Below the pieces are notes generated by a model, which was not told the DNA's origin, ran no database searches, and saw only the letters and a list, made by a program, of their open reading frames with translations. Below are positions 49,851 through 62,833 of a stretch of DNA of 64,000 nucleotides, one piece after another (the first letter of the stretch is position 1; the number at the start of each line of letters is the position of its first letter). The stretch is from positions 2,666,001 through 2,730,000 of the forward strand of contig JBCAML010000001.1 in NCBI GenBank assembly GCA_038503075.1. Reading direction: 5' to 3'. A program made the position numbers and the translations under genes. Source of the DNA: Gyromitra esculenta (taxonomy: Eukaryota > Ascomycota > Pezizomycetes > Pezizales > Discinaceae).

Positions 49851-52800
49851 CTTGCTTCATTCACAGAAAACTTCTCTTCCTAAGATGTTTAGCAAGGTCC
49901 GAACATGCCGGTCCATCTAGCCTAAAGCAGGCGTTCAATATCGAACACTGAAGAAAACCCTTTGAAGTTTAGATTGTCTAGATTATCGACCTCCGGCATC
50001 CCAGGCCGGAGAGGCGTACTAGTGCGCTATTTCCCCATACGAGGTCAATAGATCTCGTATGACTTGAAGGGGCATTGTAGCAGTAAGGATGGCGGGGGAA
50101 ATATCCGAAATCCGTACAGTTACGCCCATAGTCTGGGCCTAGTGGACAGGGTCTGGGTAATTAATTGTAGAGGGACGAGAGTGTCCAAATTAGGATTAAG
50201 ATTCAAGGAACCGGGAGATGACGATGATCTCCGTACGGACATATATCTTATGCACAATTATACTCTCCTGCACAACTTTCTCCTAACAATCCGGGAGAAT
50301 AACCATGCCCTGAGTGACAGATTATCCGGAACTGGGTGCAGGTACGGAGTGGTTTCCTGGGATTTGCGCTCTCACCACCCATACTGAGTGGCTACTGTGG
50401 AGAGTCGCCCCGGGCCCGCTGGAGCGCAAATGAGCCCTTATTTCTCCTTTTGGACGAAACTGCGGGGTCAGGGGCAGACAGTCCTGTGGAGAAGACACGC
50501 GAATTGCTGCCCAGGCCATTCTTGGATGCTTGACACCTGCACGGCCCGTTGATCCGTCGCATCTACCACCCGTCTCTGCGCTTCCCCGCAAGCATTTCCG
50601 CATCTCCAAACCCGATTCAGGTGTGAAATAATAATAGATTAAACGTCCTCTCCCGAAACTCCAAGGCCCGATGGAAGGCTCAACGGCTCAGCCAAGTTAA
50701 ACGGGCGAGAGGATAATCCGGGCCTTGAATCAATTGAAAAACACAGAATAACAATACCGACTGCATAGTTTTCAGAGGATCGAGATCTTGTGGATGTCAG
50801 CCGTTACAGTAGCAAAACGGTGAACAATAAACGCCATCGGACGCACCAACATTAATGAAGCGGATATTAATTCTGTATATACATACACGATCATCTTGCT
50901 AGAGTAGAAGAAGAAGAAAATTATCCACTCTGCACCCCTGTCGTCTGCCGGTGGCGGTATAGTTTAAAGAAGTAATATAGATGGAAAGGGGATTCTGCTA
51001 CGTTAGACTCTCGGAGGTGGTTGTCGTTGATCCGGAACCCCAGAAGATATACCAGAGATCTGGCTTGAGTTTTATCTTATCTGATCAACTTACATACATC
51101 TCCCCACCATCACCGTCAACACTACATGTAATCATCACAAATTGCAATGTCGCCCTTCTTTACAGAAAACCCCTTAGATAGAACCAAATCAATAACTAGT
51201 ACATGTTTATTTAACTTATTTCAGAGAAACAGCAATTGAATCCTTTGCCCAGATTCGCTCCGAACCACTGCTAAACCATCCCCGGTCTACAGGAACCCTC
51301 CGAAATATCAAGGATTATACTGGGGGCAACTATAGCGACAAGCTTTCCAAAGTTCTAATTCCGGCTATTACAGCGGGAAGAAAGTTAAGCTCACTTGCAT
51401 AAAAATGCACCGATGAAACGTTCTGGAATTCCGGTTGGCAAAGAACATACCAAGCCAACCAGATCAACGACGGAGCTTTCGGGCCAAGAGCTCGTTTTTC
51501 GACATGGCGCAGGGCTGAATTAGAAGTTATCTGACATAAAGTGCCTCTCCAAGGTTATATTTCATACGTTCTGTCTACCAACTTAGGCTCAAGATCACCC
51601 GTCAAGCCGGTGTTTACGTGTTCGTGAAATGACGCTATTTCTATGCAAAACGATGAATCTGAGGAGGAGTGGGCAGTGCTCTTTTTTTTCTTGTTTAATT
51701 TATTTGTGCATACTTGTAGGCTATGCTAGCTTAGTATCATTATCCCTTTAATACTGACCAATAACCTAAGAACTCTAGCCCTACAGCTGGCTCCGCTTGA
51801 TATTGATCAGGATGCTGATTAGATCTACTAAAACTATAGGTGCACGTACGTGAATTACTGCAGGCTTAGGATAATGGGCTCACCGAAAACTATCCCTTCT
51901 GTATACCCTAAGACCTAACCCCTTATCGAGAGCCTAGAGGATTACACGCAATTCAAATTATAGACATCAATCGACGTATTGTGGAGCCAATCGGGGTTCA
52001 TCAACAGTCACTCGAGTTCAGGCCTACTGCGTGTTAAATCTAGATATAGGATGTGTTCTTCCTAATATATACCCACCCATAAATGCCCCATTTCCTCAAG
52101 ATTGCCATAGGCTTTGATTTATTCGACGGGTATACGGGATATATGGTACATATTCGCAGTGTTGACAGTATATATAACAGACCTTCCCACCATTCTCTCG
52201 CGACCTTCCTCCTCTTCTTCAGGTAGTTTTAACCTCGTGTTTATTACAAAAAAGTGATACATGTAGGTAATTCAAGAGAACTGCCGGAAAGACATGACTC
52301 GAACCAGTGACGTCCGAGTTCCAAATACCATGGCTGATCTAGCACACCTCCATCTGTGAGGACGATAAAACAACCAAGGGTACTTGGGCACCTAGAAAAT
52401 GTATACCGTACCAAATACAGCCTTAGCCAAACCATAGCGCTTGAATTCCATCAAGTCTCAGATCCCTCACCTATTCCAACAAAATCTCGATGACACTTAA
52501 TCACTGGAACCACAAACTCCCTGTCAAAGTCAGGAATTATCGCTTATTCAATTGCAAGAGTATTGATAATGCCCCTGAAACAATTTATCGAAATTACAAG
52601 TATTCGCGAGCGATAGATATGATTAGCCCGCCCCTTGAATTAGTGCCAAGATAGCGGGACTCCACTCCCTAATACATACCAAGATATTCGCCTGGGAACA
52701 AGTTCTTGTCATGCATACCTTTTAAGGTTGTCACGTCCACGATGTCACAGAATACGCGTAAACCACCATGATATTGGTGATATTCCTCCTTTGCAGCAGA

Positions 52801-54901
52801 GGATTTAGTTTCTAGCTTCTACAAGACCATGCTAGGCCTGCGATGTGTCCACGCCTCGCTTCCATATCACGCAAGAAACGGTGAACAGGGGTCTAAAGAG
52901 TATCGAGCAGAGGGCGTCTTAGGCAACGCCCGTAGCGGTGTTGTAAGTTATTCGCCAAGTTCGTGGCATACCTGACGTTTCAGCCACAACACCTATTACT
53001 ATAAGCCGGATAAACACCCCAGAACTCAACGACGCCCCAAATTAATTAGCGACATGGTGACTGTACCCCGCAAAAACTCTTCACTTGCATAGAGCCGGTT
53101 CCTGAATATTGGCTTACTCTACACGGGCCCCCTCGCTATCACGAAGGGGTAGGGATCGCCTCGTTAGCCATTTCCAAGACAAAGGGAAAAAACGTGTATG
53201 CAAGTAACGTGACACTATCACTACTTGTATTTGTCGCTTCCAGAGTTCAACGGTTCCAAAGAACTTCTGCCCCCCCCTACTCTACATCGTCTCATAGGTA
53301 TGTAGGTATGAACCACAACAATACCGTTAGAGTGAAAAGCCCTGAGCAAGAAAAGCAATTACGATGAAAGGGAGAAACTACCTTGTTAAGGTCGGCTTCG
53401 TCCAACATACTAAGCCTACTTATCTGCTCCCCCCTCAACAAGGTGCTTCTCCTATTCGATCCCGAGGATACTAATCCCTTAGCTAGAATACTGTGTTTGG
53501 AGTTTCCCCAATATCCCAAGCAAGGGTGATAGGTAGTCGTCATCGCTCTCCCATGAAAACTACGAAGGTAATCCTATGATTAGTTAAATTAAATTGGCGT
53601 TCCATATATAACTAATTCTCTTAGCTAGCTAGCTACAGGGCTTTCTAGCATGGCAGTGAAGTCACGAACCGTGCTAACGGCTGCCGAAAGCTTACATGTA
53701 GCTATCGGAATGCTATTTCGCTTCCGTATCCATGTTAAAAAAAAGCTTAGTACATACACACCGCTATGAGCGTTTCTATTTTTTTTTACCTTACAAATCT
53801 ACCTCACCGGGTCTGTGGTAGCTTTATTGGGGGTCATCACGGCTGTACTTAACTTCTTTGGCTAAGTATAGGTAGTACTGGAGAGAGGGAGTGAAATCGG
53901 CACAGTTTACCTCAAAGCTAGGCTTAGACTCCTAACGCTATTTGTACTATTTAGTCCAAGATACAAACTTCATCGATATCACTCGATATCTATAACCCTG
54001 AATCCATGAAGGGCCCCAAACCAGTCTATAAAGCTATAAGACACGATGTCTATAAACTGACAAATGCAAATTCATGTTATATGTATGCTCCCAAGGCTAA
54101 CGATTGGTGCACCTGCGCATCCATACCAACACAGTCGTTACACGCCCCATATACGAGTAGGGATGCCGCTTTTCCGTTTAGGGGGGGGGGGCGTAGAACA
54201 GCTCTTGTGTCTAGAGCCAACCCGAGTCTCCTTAATTCAACTTATCAAATGTATCGTCTAAGGATTTTAGCCCTGTTGGGTTTATATAGCAATTTTGTTT
54301 GTCATCCAGTGTATATATGGGATCCTGGATCCGGTAAACGAAAAACCGAGTGATTTTTTATGTTTCTTCTACCTCTCAACCAGCTCACCAGCAAATAGTA
54401 CCTCAATCTGGCCTAAGATTGGCAAGTAGGATTGCATAGGCTACAAGACAAAGATAGCTACACTTTTTCGTTGCATAGCTAGGGATATGGAATCGAGTGA
54501 GTGTTCCGTGTTGCACAGTTTTATCGGTCCAGGGCTTGGACTTCTTAACGTGTTATTCTGTATATACATGTAGCTTAGAGTTCAACTCCCACTGTCGCAT
54601 ATATTTCTTTTTAATTTTGAGCGTTTTTGATTTACACAATTCAATAGAGTTACTTAAGTAACTTCCACTGTAAATTAATTTTTTTCGGGCAATATTGTTC
54701 GTTACTGAACTAAAGCTACTGTGGATGCCTAAATCAAGAATACAAATCTGAAGGTAATCACGTCGTCTAGAAGCGCTATTAAGGGTTTAAGAGTATTTCA
54801 TAGTGATATCGATGTGGTATTGATTAGTAGAAACTAACCAGATATTACTTGGGATTTTTACTAAGTCCACCATTTATCACTCGATTTAGTCTCCAACTAA
54901 G
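49851..54901. other. GH6 upstream region, then desert
   Basis: The first 1 kb is the upstream control region of the GH6 gene and is of mixed composition. From about 51 to 54.9 kb the DNA is TpA-rich without a supported gene. A tRNA-like segment near 52290-52360 (minus) is considered and rejected elsewhere in this report. A G11 run lies near 54181-54191. Confidence 0.45.
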
Positions 54902-55085
54902 TGTTGTAAAAGCTCGATTGATTGATTGCTTGCTGGGGGAAGGCTCCGCCTTCCCCCCTCTATATACTACATATTCGGGCCCCCAAGGTACTCGTTCTTT
55001 TCCTTCCTGAGCTCTTCTCCCGAGACTTCTCACAGGCCTCCGGTCGAGCACCGGAGCCCTACATATTAGGAAGTCATTTCCAACA
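54902..55085 (-). mobile_element. Solo LTR, family A, 184 bp, inverted copy
   Basis: It is the reverse complement of the family seen at 27377-27582: read on the minus strand it starts TGTTGGAAATGACTTCC and ends CGAGCTTTTACAACA. It is flanked by CTAAG at 54897-54901 and 55086-55090. It lacks about 22 internal bases present in the other copy. Confidence 0.85.
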
Positions 55086-55090
55086 CTAAG

Positions 55091-55346
55091 TGTTGAATAG
55101 AATGAATAGTATTAGGTATGCAGAATACAGTAAAGAGAGAGAAAGAAAGATAAACGAAAGGACGGACATAGAGCCCCTATATATACCCCCAATGGAGCCA
55201 TACAACCGGTATTATAGAAGAGTTCTTTGGACGCTGAATAGTTCGGCCCTGGAACCCCCGTAGTAGCTAAAGCTTCCAGCCTATTCGGGATCCCGTCGAA
55301 AACGCGAACCCCAGGAAGCCTATAGATATATTCCATATATCCAACA
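55091..55346. mobile_element. LTR-like element, family B, 256 bp
   Basis: It starts TGTTGAATAGAATG and ends CATATATCCAACA, again TG...CA with TGTTG/CAACA inverted ends, and is flanked by CTAAG at 55086-55090 and 55347-55351. Its inner sequence is unrelated to family A. It is probably a second solo LTR; the internal region is absent. Confidence 0.7.
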
Positions 55347-55432
55347 CTAAGTAATGTCGATTAAATATTCTTACTTGCCAAATACCGTCCGGCTACATAT
55401 AGCTTTAAGAACCTGAGACTAAAACAAGTACC

Positions 55433-58400
55433 TCAATCATAGTCTCTAAAGTTTCCCGCGGGAGCAAAGCCAGAAGGGCCATACTCTGATTCTATCCATA
55501 CCCCTGGATTAAAAGCATTAGACCTCAAATAACAGGGCATGTGCTGAAATAGAAATTGAGATAGGAGCTCTTACAAGGTGAGTTGGGTTGAGGTACTACG
55601 TCGTATACTTCGCCAACTTGTAATGAGACCCCACCGTGAAGTAGAGAGGCGTCATATCCAGATATCGCCACACACCGCTTTGGCCCCACTCCATTGTGAG
55701 GACCTTGATATTGTTGTAGTGAGTGGGTTGCGGGGGCTTGCGGGGATAGTGATATATTTGGGGTTGGAACGCTATGGGGGGCTGTTCGAAAGTCGCTGGA
55801 TGACATCGAAAACGGGCTTAATGGTGGGGATATGCTTTGGTTAGTGATTGGAGGCTGTATAAACCCTCGAGGCACTTGGCTATAGTCAATATAGCCTGCA
55901 TCGTTCCACCCTGCATACGGGTATCCGTTGTTGCCACTATTTGGACTATTCGTCCGATTTTCAGCCGTCGCAGTGTAATGGACGGAGTGTCTCACGCCCG
56001 GTACCATATAAGTATTGGGGAGCGGAAGCTGTTGATAATGATTCTGGGAAGGCATTCCTCCGTAGGAGCTATATCCCGCGTTCGGAGGTGGCTGATGTTG
56101 GGAGTAGTAATACTGTTGCTGCTGCTGGGGGGAGGGAGGGAGGGGAGGGGAGGGAGAAGGAGGGGCGAAATATAAAGAGGGATGATACTCCCAAGTGACT
56201 TCGGGTGTTGCATTGGGTGGATGGGATTGTTGAATAGCAGGCTGTTCCGAGTCTGGGAGTGGACCTGCTGGCCAAGAGCTAGCCCTATCTTTTAGGCTTA
56301 TATGTACCTCTGAAAGTGATGGGAATGTTTTTGATCTTCGTCGCAGATCTGAAGCACGAATTGGTGTATGAGACTCCACATAGTGCACATCACCATCAGG
56401 CATATGAACTTTTTCCCATACTGGTGATAGATCTTTATCCGAGAGGGTTTGAAGGTCTTCAGGATTGGGTTTCCCTGGAATAACGCTACGGTGAAGAGTA
56501 GCAGGTGCATGGATTACTATTTCATCAATAAGTTCATGGTACTTCATATATAAATACTTTCAAGACTTGGAGAAACATACTAGGTTGGGTAGTGTTGACA
56601 TCGGCTAATACGGGTTTCTCTCTGTACGGGGGTGGAGGGATATCCGTTCCTACAGTTACATCTAAGAGTCTCTCCATATTTTCCAAGAAGGAATTTAAGT
56701 CTGTTCAATACCCAGAGTATTAGGGAAAGTCACTTCATGATTCGATGGGTACGGCAGCAGACTGAGAGGGGTCTCATACCTGGCTCCGTAGAGAAACAAA
56801 GTTTCAGTAATCCGCAAATTTTAAAACCAGGAACTGCCGTGCTACCGTACTGATCTCGAGGATAGATCCAACCCCATGACTTCTTTTCCTCATCACTCGT
56901 TTTCGGCATATTGTCAAGCAAGCCAAAAGAAATTGATCTATTCAGAAAATTGGCAGAACTTCTTAAACTCCGAGAGTCATTTATAGATACTTGAGGGAAG
57001 TTAGTGGGAAATCAAAAATAGCTACGAAGGTTGATATTTTGCATACGTACAATATATATGGCAGTGTATATCTTGTTCAATACTTCGTATGATAAGGCTG
57101 AGTGGCGAATTCCGGTTTTGGCCTTTTCTCCCTAGTAACCAACAACTACGGAAAGTCCCCGTAGGGCTGAAATCATATGGATCTAAAGAAGTCGTTATAG
57201 AAATATCTGTGAAAGTAGCATTTTGAATTTGCCTGAGCTAGAGTTAGCCGCTGAACAGATGATGGTTAGGTTGGGCAGAAATACATCAAAATCCGTGGAG
57301 TTTCTTTAGTTGGTACTTCTAGTCCTGCTTGGGAAAGCTCGGCTATAGGTCCTTTGAGATTGGAAAGGTTTTCATATCGTTGCCACATTGTAAAAAGTGT
57401 TGGGATGGCTGCTAGATATATGGAAACACAGTGTAAGTTGACATTCTCTCGAGGTATATATACGAAAGAGGGCCGAAACTGACAAGAATATCCATGTCGA
57501 AATGTAAAGTGCAGAGAACAATTAACGGGTCGAGGGCTGCGCCAGTCCTTGTCTGGTCTCTGCACTGTGAACCTTGAAACGGTAAACATCAATTCTTCTG
57601 TGGGCTTCCCATCGTCCGCGTATGATGAATACGTCACATCGGTTCCACCAACTGTATCGGTTTCGTGGTTCCTGTCAGCTAACGTGCCTCTGCGGATGGG
57701 GTCTTACTATCAAAAGTGTTTTATACATTCTCCGACTCCCCAATAGATATTATTGGGATTCCAGGGATCACTTAATATGACCCTAACCTCTGATGAGGTA
57801 TGGAAATGGTCAAGGAAAAAATGTGCGTCCTCGCCATCTCCGGTCTCCATGAAACTATTTTTGTTGACACTTTCAAACACAGCCATCCGGTACCATGAAA
57901 ATGCTGGAAGGTGAGATTTCACAAAGTAGTCCTGGACCTTTTCTTCGTGAAAAGTCGTTTCGTCAGGATCGATGTTGGTGTCAGAAAACTCTATCCCTTC
58001 TGTCCATGGCAGTTTTTCGATGCGCATTTTTAAACCCCTTTTTCCGATAGCTCTCTCACTAGATATTGTTAGCTTTTTCAGTCGCAGAACGGCTGATTTG
58101 GCAAACCCACTCATAAGTCCATGCAATCTGAAGCCGTTCATGTGGTTTGGGCCCGTTCTTTGCCCACCTGACAAGATCAGAAGGTTGTACTATCCCTAGA
58201 AGAACGTTTATTACAACGTTCGTCCTGAGCATCGATGCAAAGATCTTGGCAAATTGTGGTCGTTCTAGATTAATCATTAGTTTGCTCGATTACAACCGTA
58301 ACCCAAGGAAGACGGAAATCTACTTTCAAGGTCCTTCAGCTCAAGAAATATATTTTTGTTACCCCCTTGCTTTACTGCAGTTTGTAATAGCCACCAGCCC

Positions 58401-59570
58401 GCCCCGCCATCAGGGCCACTTGTGTCAATAAATGACTGTGCAGTAAAGGTTTTTGGCCCACCTTCGCCCAGAATATTAGCTTTCTTTGCAAATATAGGCC
58501 TTAGGATGGGAGACGCACAAGAATAGTTATTAAGCACACTCGCGTGGTAGCCGGTACTATCGCGTCCTCCAAACCATTGCCTGCAGTTACACTGGAAGAG
58601 ATCTTCTCGTGGCTTTCCTGTGCTTCGGGGAGCCAAAAAATGCGATCCCTTAAGTCGAGCATTCGGACATATCACTATCTTACCGTTTTCTGCCTCTTCC
58701 GAGATTTGTACATCGCTATATACTCACAAACGCGGTTTAGTAAAGCCTCGATCTTTATCCACATCCACCTATCCTTCTGGGGGAAGTCAGTCAAGGCGAC
58801 ATACAAGGACCAGCTATCTATCCTATCACAGCGCTCTGCAGAGACAAATGGTAGGCCATCCGGGTGATTCGGTCGTTTGGTGATGGTTTTATGTCGTGAT
58901 GAGGATGGAAATTTCTCAGCCAGTGAGGGTACGCTTTCCGATACTGATTCCCCCTCTTCTTCCCCCTCTTCCTTCTTCTTCTTCCTCTTCTTCTTCTTCT
59001 CACATCCATGCTGGCATTGACTATGGCCAGCTAAGTTAATTTTACGGAGGGCATCGACAATATCGTCCTGCTTTGCGCTAGAAAATAAATCAGAATATAT
59101 CCATCGCAAGTTGGCGTGTACGCGCTCGGTTCATACTTATTGGCGAGAGAACTTATAGCACTCTGATGAAGTAGTAACTGCTGAGTCAAGGCCGTTAATT
59201 CCGCTTCCTCGTCTCTCCATTTAATCATTTTCCAATTGTCATGAAGGGACGCTCTAAATCCCCCGGCACCCTTCCCCGAATCCAGAGACTTCTCATATCT
59301 ATTGATGATTTCCTGCACTTGGCTCAATGTCTCCTGGCAAATCGACACCAAAGTCTTCAGCTTTCCCCCGGTATCCGTACGCGAGAGGACGGAGCCTGGG
59401 TCTCTGATCTGGGTTTCTAGAACTTTCAGAGACTCGGTAAAACTATAAACCACCAGCTGAACTCTTCGAAACTGCTTCGGCGCATCGCCGCGGCCCATGA
59501 TAATTGCGCCAACATCATAACAGGTCTGCATAATAGCGAGCATGTCGCCGATACTGAGTCCCACCGCCAT
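55433..59570 (-). CDS. Large fungal protein with C-terminal SH3-like domain
   Basis: Eleven minus-strand exons join in phase to 1171 residues: 59570-59137, 59077-58684, 58648-58324, 58264-58168, 58127-57727, 57651-57317, 57237-57051, 56989-56780, 56700-56581, 56516-55575, 55503-55433. The N terminus (MAVGLSIGDMLAIMQTCYDV) is an all-helical segment like those opening many fungal NLR-like and ankyrin proteins. A Lys/Glu-rich low-complexity stretch follows (about 165-190), then a long middle region with QCNCRQWFGG and TISSERAIGKRG, then a Pro/Gln/Tyr-rich disordered region. The last 55 residues resemble an SH3 fold: AISGYDASLLHGG, LQVGEVYDVV, WVWIES and FAPAGNF. It may be a scaffold that binds proline-rich partners; this is inference. 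The exon 4-5 and exon 2-3 borders have alternatives, the others are well fixed. No NB-ARC or NACHT motif is visible. Confidence 0.8.
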
Positions 59571-61673
59571 GACGAAATGCTGCAAATTGCGATAAACTTC
59601 AAAAATCAAGGACTATTCGACAATTTGATGTTGTATATTGCCCCCTCTGTTTGGCGGAAGAACGAAGGGAAGAAAAAGGGAATTCTTCTCATATTGTATA
59701 AAAACGCTGACCCCCAGCCCACTTTGGTCGACATGCAACGTGGTTCCGCATCGTAGCCTTGCGCAGAGCTAAATGGAAAAGTAGCAGTGTAGCTGAGGAG
59801 TTTGCCTTTTATTCGCTGTGATCCAGCCACTGCAGCAAGAATCTGCAGCATGACGGAATTCATCATATTCTCCTTGGATGTCAGAGCTTGAAATGGCAAG
59901 GCTAGAATGATGTGCATATGCATGATGATATTTCAGAGAAGACTGCTCGTCTGAATACTGCTCACCCAAATCACAGCCGCGCTTTGCAGCGTTAAGTACT
60001 AAGAATCTAGAGGATATCGTGCTAGATAGTAAACTTAAGGGGCTACAAAGAACCTCGGATAGTAAATCTACCTTTGTAGGAAAAGAAATTGGCTAGAGTT
60101 TCACTCAGGACAGTAAGGTATTCACTGCAGAGTACTGAAGAGTAGAAGAGCGATGCGCAACTTTAATTACCCCTGTAGTTATGGATTATTGATGCAAAAT
60201 GCGCTGTCTTTAGGGCTAGGGCTCTTAATCAAGCATACCAATGAAGTCTGAATAGTCCAATCTACTAAGTATCTTCATCGAGCTGCTAAAAATCCTCAAG
60301 CTGTGCAGTTGGCAATCTCCAACCGATCGTGTGGAACTGCGCCTTTATAGCATCTTTCACCAGTTACCTAGATATATCCGCATTCTTCCGCGGAGGCCAG
60401 CTCAGAATTGGGTAACCCCCACAACCACGTCGATGAGCCACTGTTCGTGGGGATAGAATACGGTCGCATACAGGGGGATCACATTCTTCCAGCAATTGGC
60501 TAACGCTTGATGCTGTCTAGATTCCGGGCAGTTATTGGCTCCCCAGAGTTTTCGAGGAAGACTCTAGAAGTTGGATTGGCTACACAGAGCCCTATCAGTT
60601 GGCCCTGGTTTCTCCGTACGCTGTATCTTGGTTACGTGAGTTACTCAGCGGACTTTCCAGCATCTGCATGACCCCGCCATTTTCCCTCACAACGGATGTG
60701 AGTGGAGCAAATAGCACCCAGCGAACTTTGTCGAATCAAAACGACCGTCAATCCTCTCGATGGCATCAAATTGTTCACCTTCTCCAATTAGGCGACGAAG
60801 GGGGCCTGAGCGTGAGAAATGGTATTCAAACCTGCTATGTGCAGCCATGGTCTCGAATATTGAGTTCATGATGCTGGGTGTTGAATCCGTTTGGCCGGCA
60901 AAGGTGCACGTGCCACGTACAGCATGATGAAGACATTCATCGTAGCGTTTAGCTGGTACTTCTCAGGGAACGTCCTGCGCGCAGTGACAACAGATTGCGC
61001 ATGGCTGCACATGCACACAGCCCACCACTCAGTGTTTCAGGAAATTGCTTCAGATCGTGGTGTGTATAGGTTCGAGGTTCTCCCCCCACCGTGATGCCTG
61101 GAGAATCAACCTTGAGAATGCAGTTGCACCTTGGCTATGTCAGAACTCGATGTCCGGATCCCTTGCTGTCCCAGACGAATTTTGCTGCCCCAGACGAATT
61201 CTGCTGCGGCTATGGTTCCCCACCAAAAAAATATTTGCTACATACGCCGGATTAATTTTTTTGCTCTCTCGCGCCGTATGGGAAACAGGAGATGCCAAGC
61301 TCTGTCCCGGATTTCCTCAGTTTGGCAGCCCGCCCATCTCTGGACCTATTTGGGAGGGGCTAGTATCTCTCATGAACGAAACCCCCCAACCCCGAAGGTT
61401 ATAAAACTCTTTTTAAAAGACCAAAAAAAATAAAAACCCCACTTTCAACTAAATTACAATATCGTTTCAACAGTTCACCTTCCTCTTCGCTCTCTTTTTT
61501 TCCCCCCCAAATGAAATGAATACAGTCTCGCCCCAGCGCCGTACCTTCGGAAAGAAAGAAGCGGTATCACTGTCTTGACTCATCCACCGATTTCCAAATC
61601 TCCTGTTCCTGCTCTCACTACCTTCCCTCGTAATGTCCCACGCCTAGAAATTATTTTGTTGTCACAGATAATT
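59571..61673. other. Upstream region, mostly non-coding
   Basis: About 2.1 kb. The first part is the promoter of the SH3-ended gene. On the minus strand near 60690-60960 a protein-like frame (for example HSRFEYHFSRSGPLRRL) is interrupted by a stop and lacks a start; it may be a relic. A direct repeat, CCCAGACGAATT, occurs twice near 61170-61200. Confidence 0.4.
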
Positions 61674-62048
61674 TCACCATCCTGTACAGGATCCACCTGA
61701 AACATGGCATGTTAAGGGGGTAACTTCTTGTTTAGCCACATACCGTACCGCATGTATTTCAACTATGAAGAACTGGCCTGGACCAGGCTCGACTAGGAGT
61801 ACTTCAATTGAAACTGCTTCATCAGGTGAGTACATAAGTGTTTGATTACATGCAGGATAGCGATTCTGATGCTTAGCAGAACTTTTTCGATACATGTGGT
61901 TCGTGCACAAACGATTGTCTCTCTCTTTCTTTCTTTGTTGGTGCTTCGGGTCCATAGCTAGCCGATTCGGAGCAGTGGAACCCGAGCGAGCCGAGGTATG
62001 GAGATGCTCTCTGGAGCAGCAGCACACCCAGTGAGACTTTTGCTCCAC
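61674..62048 (-). CDS. Possible small hypothetical protein
   Basis: An uninterrupted frame of 124 codons that starts MEQKSHWVCCCSREHLH and is rich in His, Lys and Arg. The middle (MDPKHQQRKKERDNRL) is basic and the end is hydrophobic (GPGQFFIVEIHAV). The opening WVC with nearby Cys and His recalls small fungal zinc-ribbon proteins, but the cysteine spacing is not diagnostic. No intron is needed. It could be a spurious frame. Confidence 0.25.
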   Translation of the reverse strand: MEQKSHWVCCCSREHLHTSARSGSTAPNRLAMDPKHQQRKKERDNRLCTNHMYRKSSAKHQNRYPACNQTLMYSPDEAVSIEVLLVEPGPGQFFIVEIHAVRYVAKQEVTPLTCHVSGGSCTGW

Positions 62049-62787
62049 CCTGTGTGTCGTTGTGGTATCAATGTCACGTTGATGGATTTGAAGGGAAAAG
62101 AGAAGAGAAGAAGAAAAAGTCGAGCTCTGGGAGACAATAGTCTCGAATACTCAGGGCAGGGGAGAACTTCAGAATACGAGTGTAGAGTGAGTTGATCAGC
62201 TAGTCTGTCAGCGTGCTGGACGAGAGCAAGCGAGTGGAAAATTCAAGTTGTTTGTGTCTCGAGTCTGAGCTATAATAATGCTAACTCTCGGACGGTGCAG
62301 TGTCTTGACTTACCTGTTTCGGCGCCGTCCAGCTCTTTGGAAGAGGAGCCACACTGGGATGTGAACACTTATCGTGCGTAGCTGTCCCACCTGTAGTACA
62401 TCTCTGTCCAATATATAAGCTACGCAGTGCTCCACGAACTCATACCACAGGATATCTTGCTAGAGATACAAAAGCGCCTTTGATCTTCACTGCGTGTAAC
62501 ACCGCTCTCGCTGCTGGTCCCGACGACCGTTAAATGGCATATTACAGTACTAAGCGCTTCCCTAAACCTGACATTTCAATTCAGACATACAAAAGCCACC
62601 GCTTCCCTCATCTCACCATGGCCACCCACCCACCCGTACCCTTCACACCACACGACTCGCTCTGATCCTATCTAGAATTACAGTGCTGGAAATGTCCAGT
62701 TCTCGCCACCTTCACAATCACCGTATCGTTCGTATGTATTCTATGTAGCGTATTTGGACGGGAGCGTATAATAATAATGTCGAGCAA

Positions 62788-62833
62788 ACGGGATGGGATG
62801 GGATGGGATGAGATGGGATCGACATGAGATGGA
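62788..62833. repeat. GATGG short tandem repeat
   Basis: Units of GATGG or GATGA repeat about six times with small changes. It is an ordinary microsatellite outside any gene. Confidence 0.7.

Noticed and set aside
52285..52365. tRNA-like segment on the minus strand with a GGTTCGAGTC B-box word
   Set aside because: The T stem and acceptor stem pair poorly and the anticodon arm is not convincing; at best a decayed tRNA relic. A tRNA covariance search would decide.
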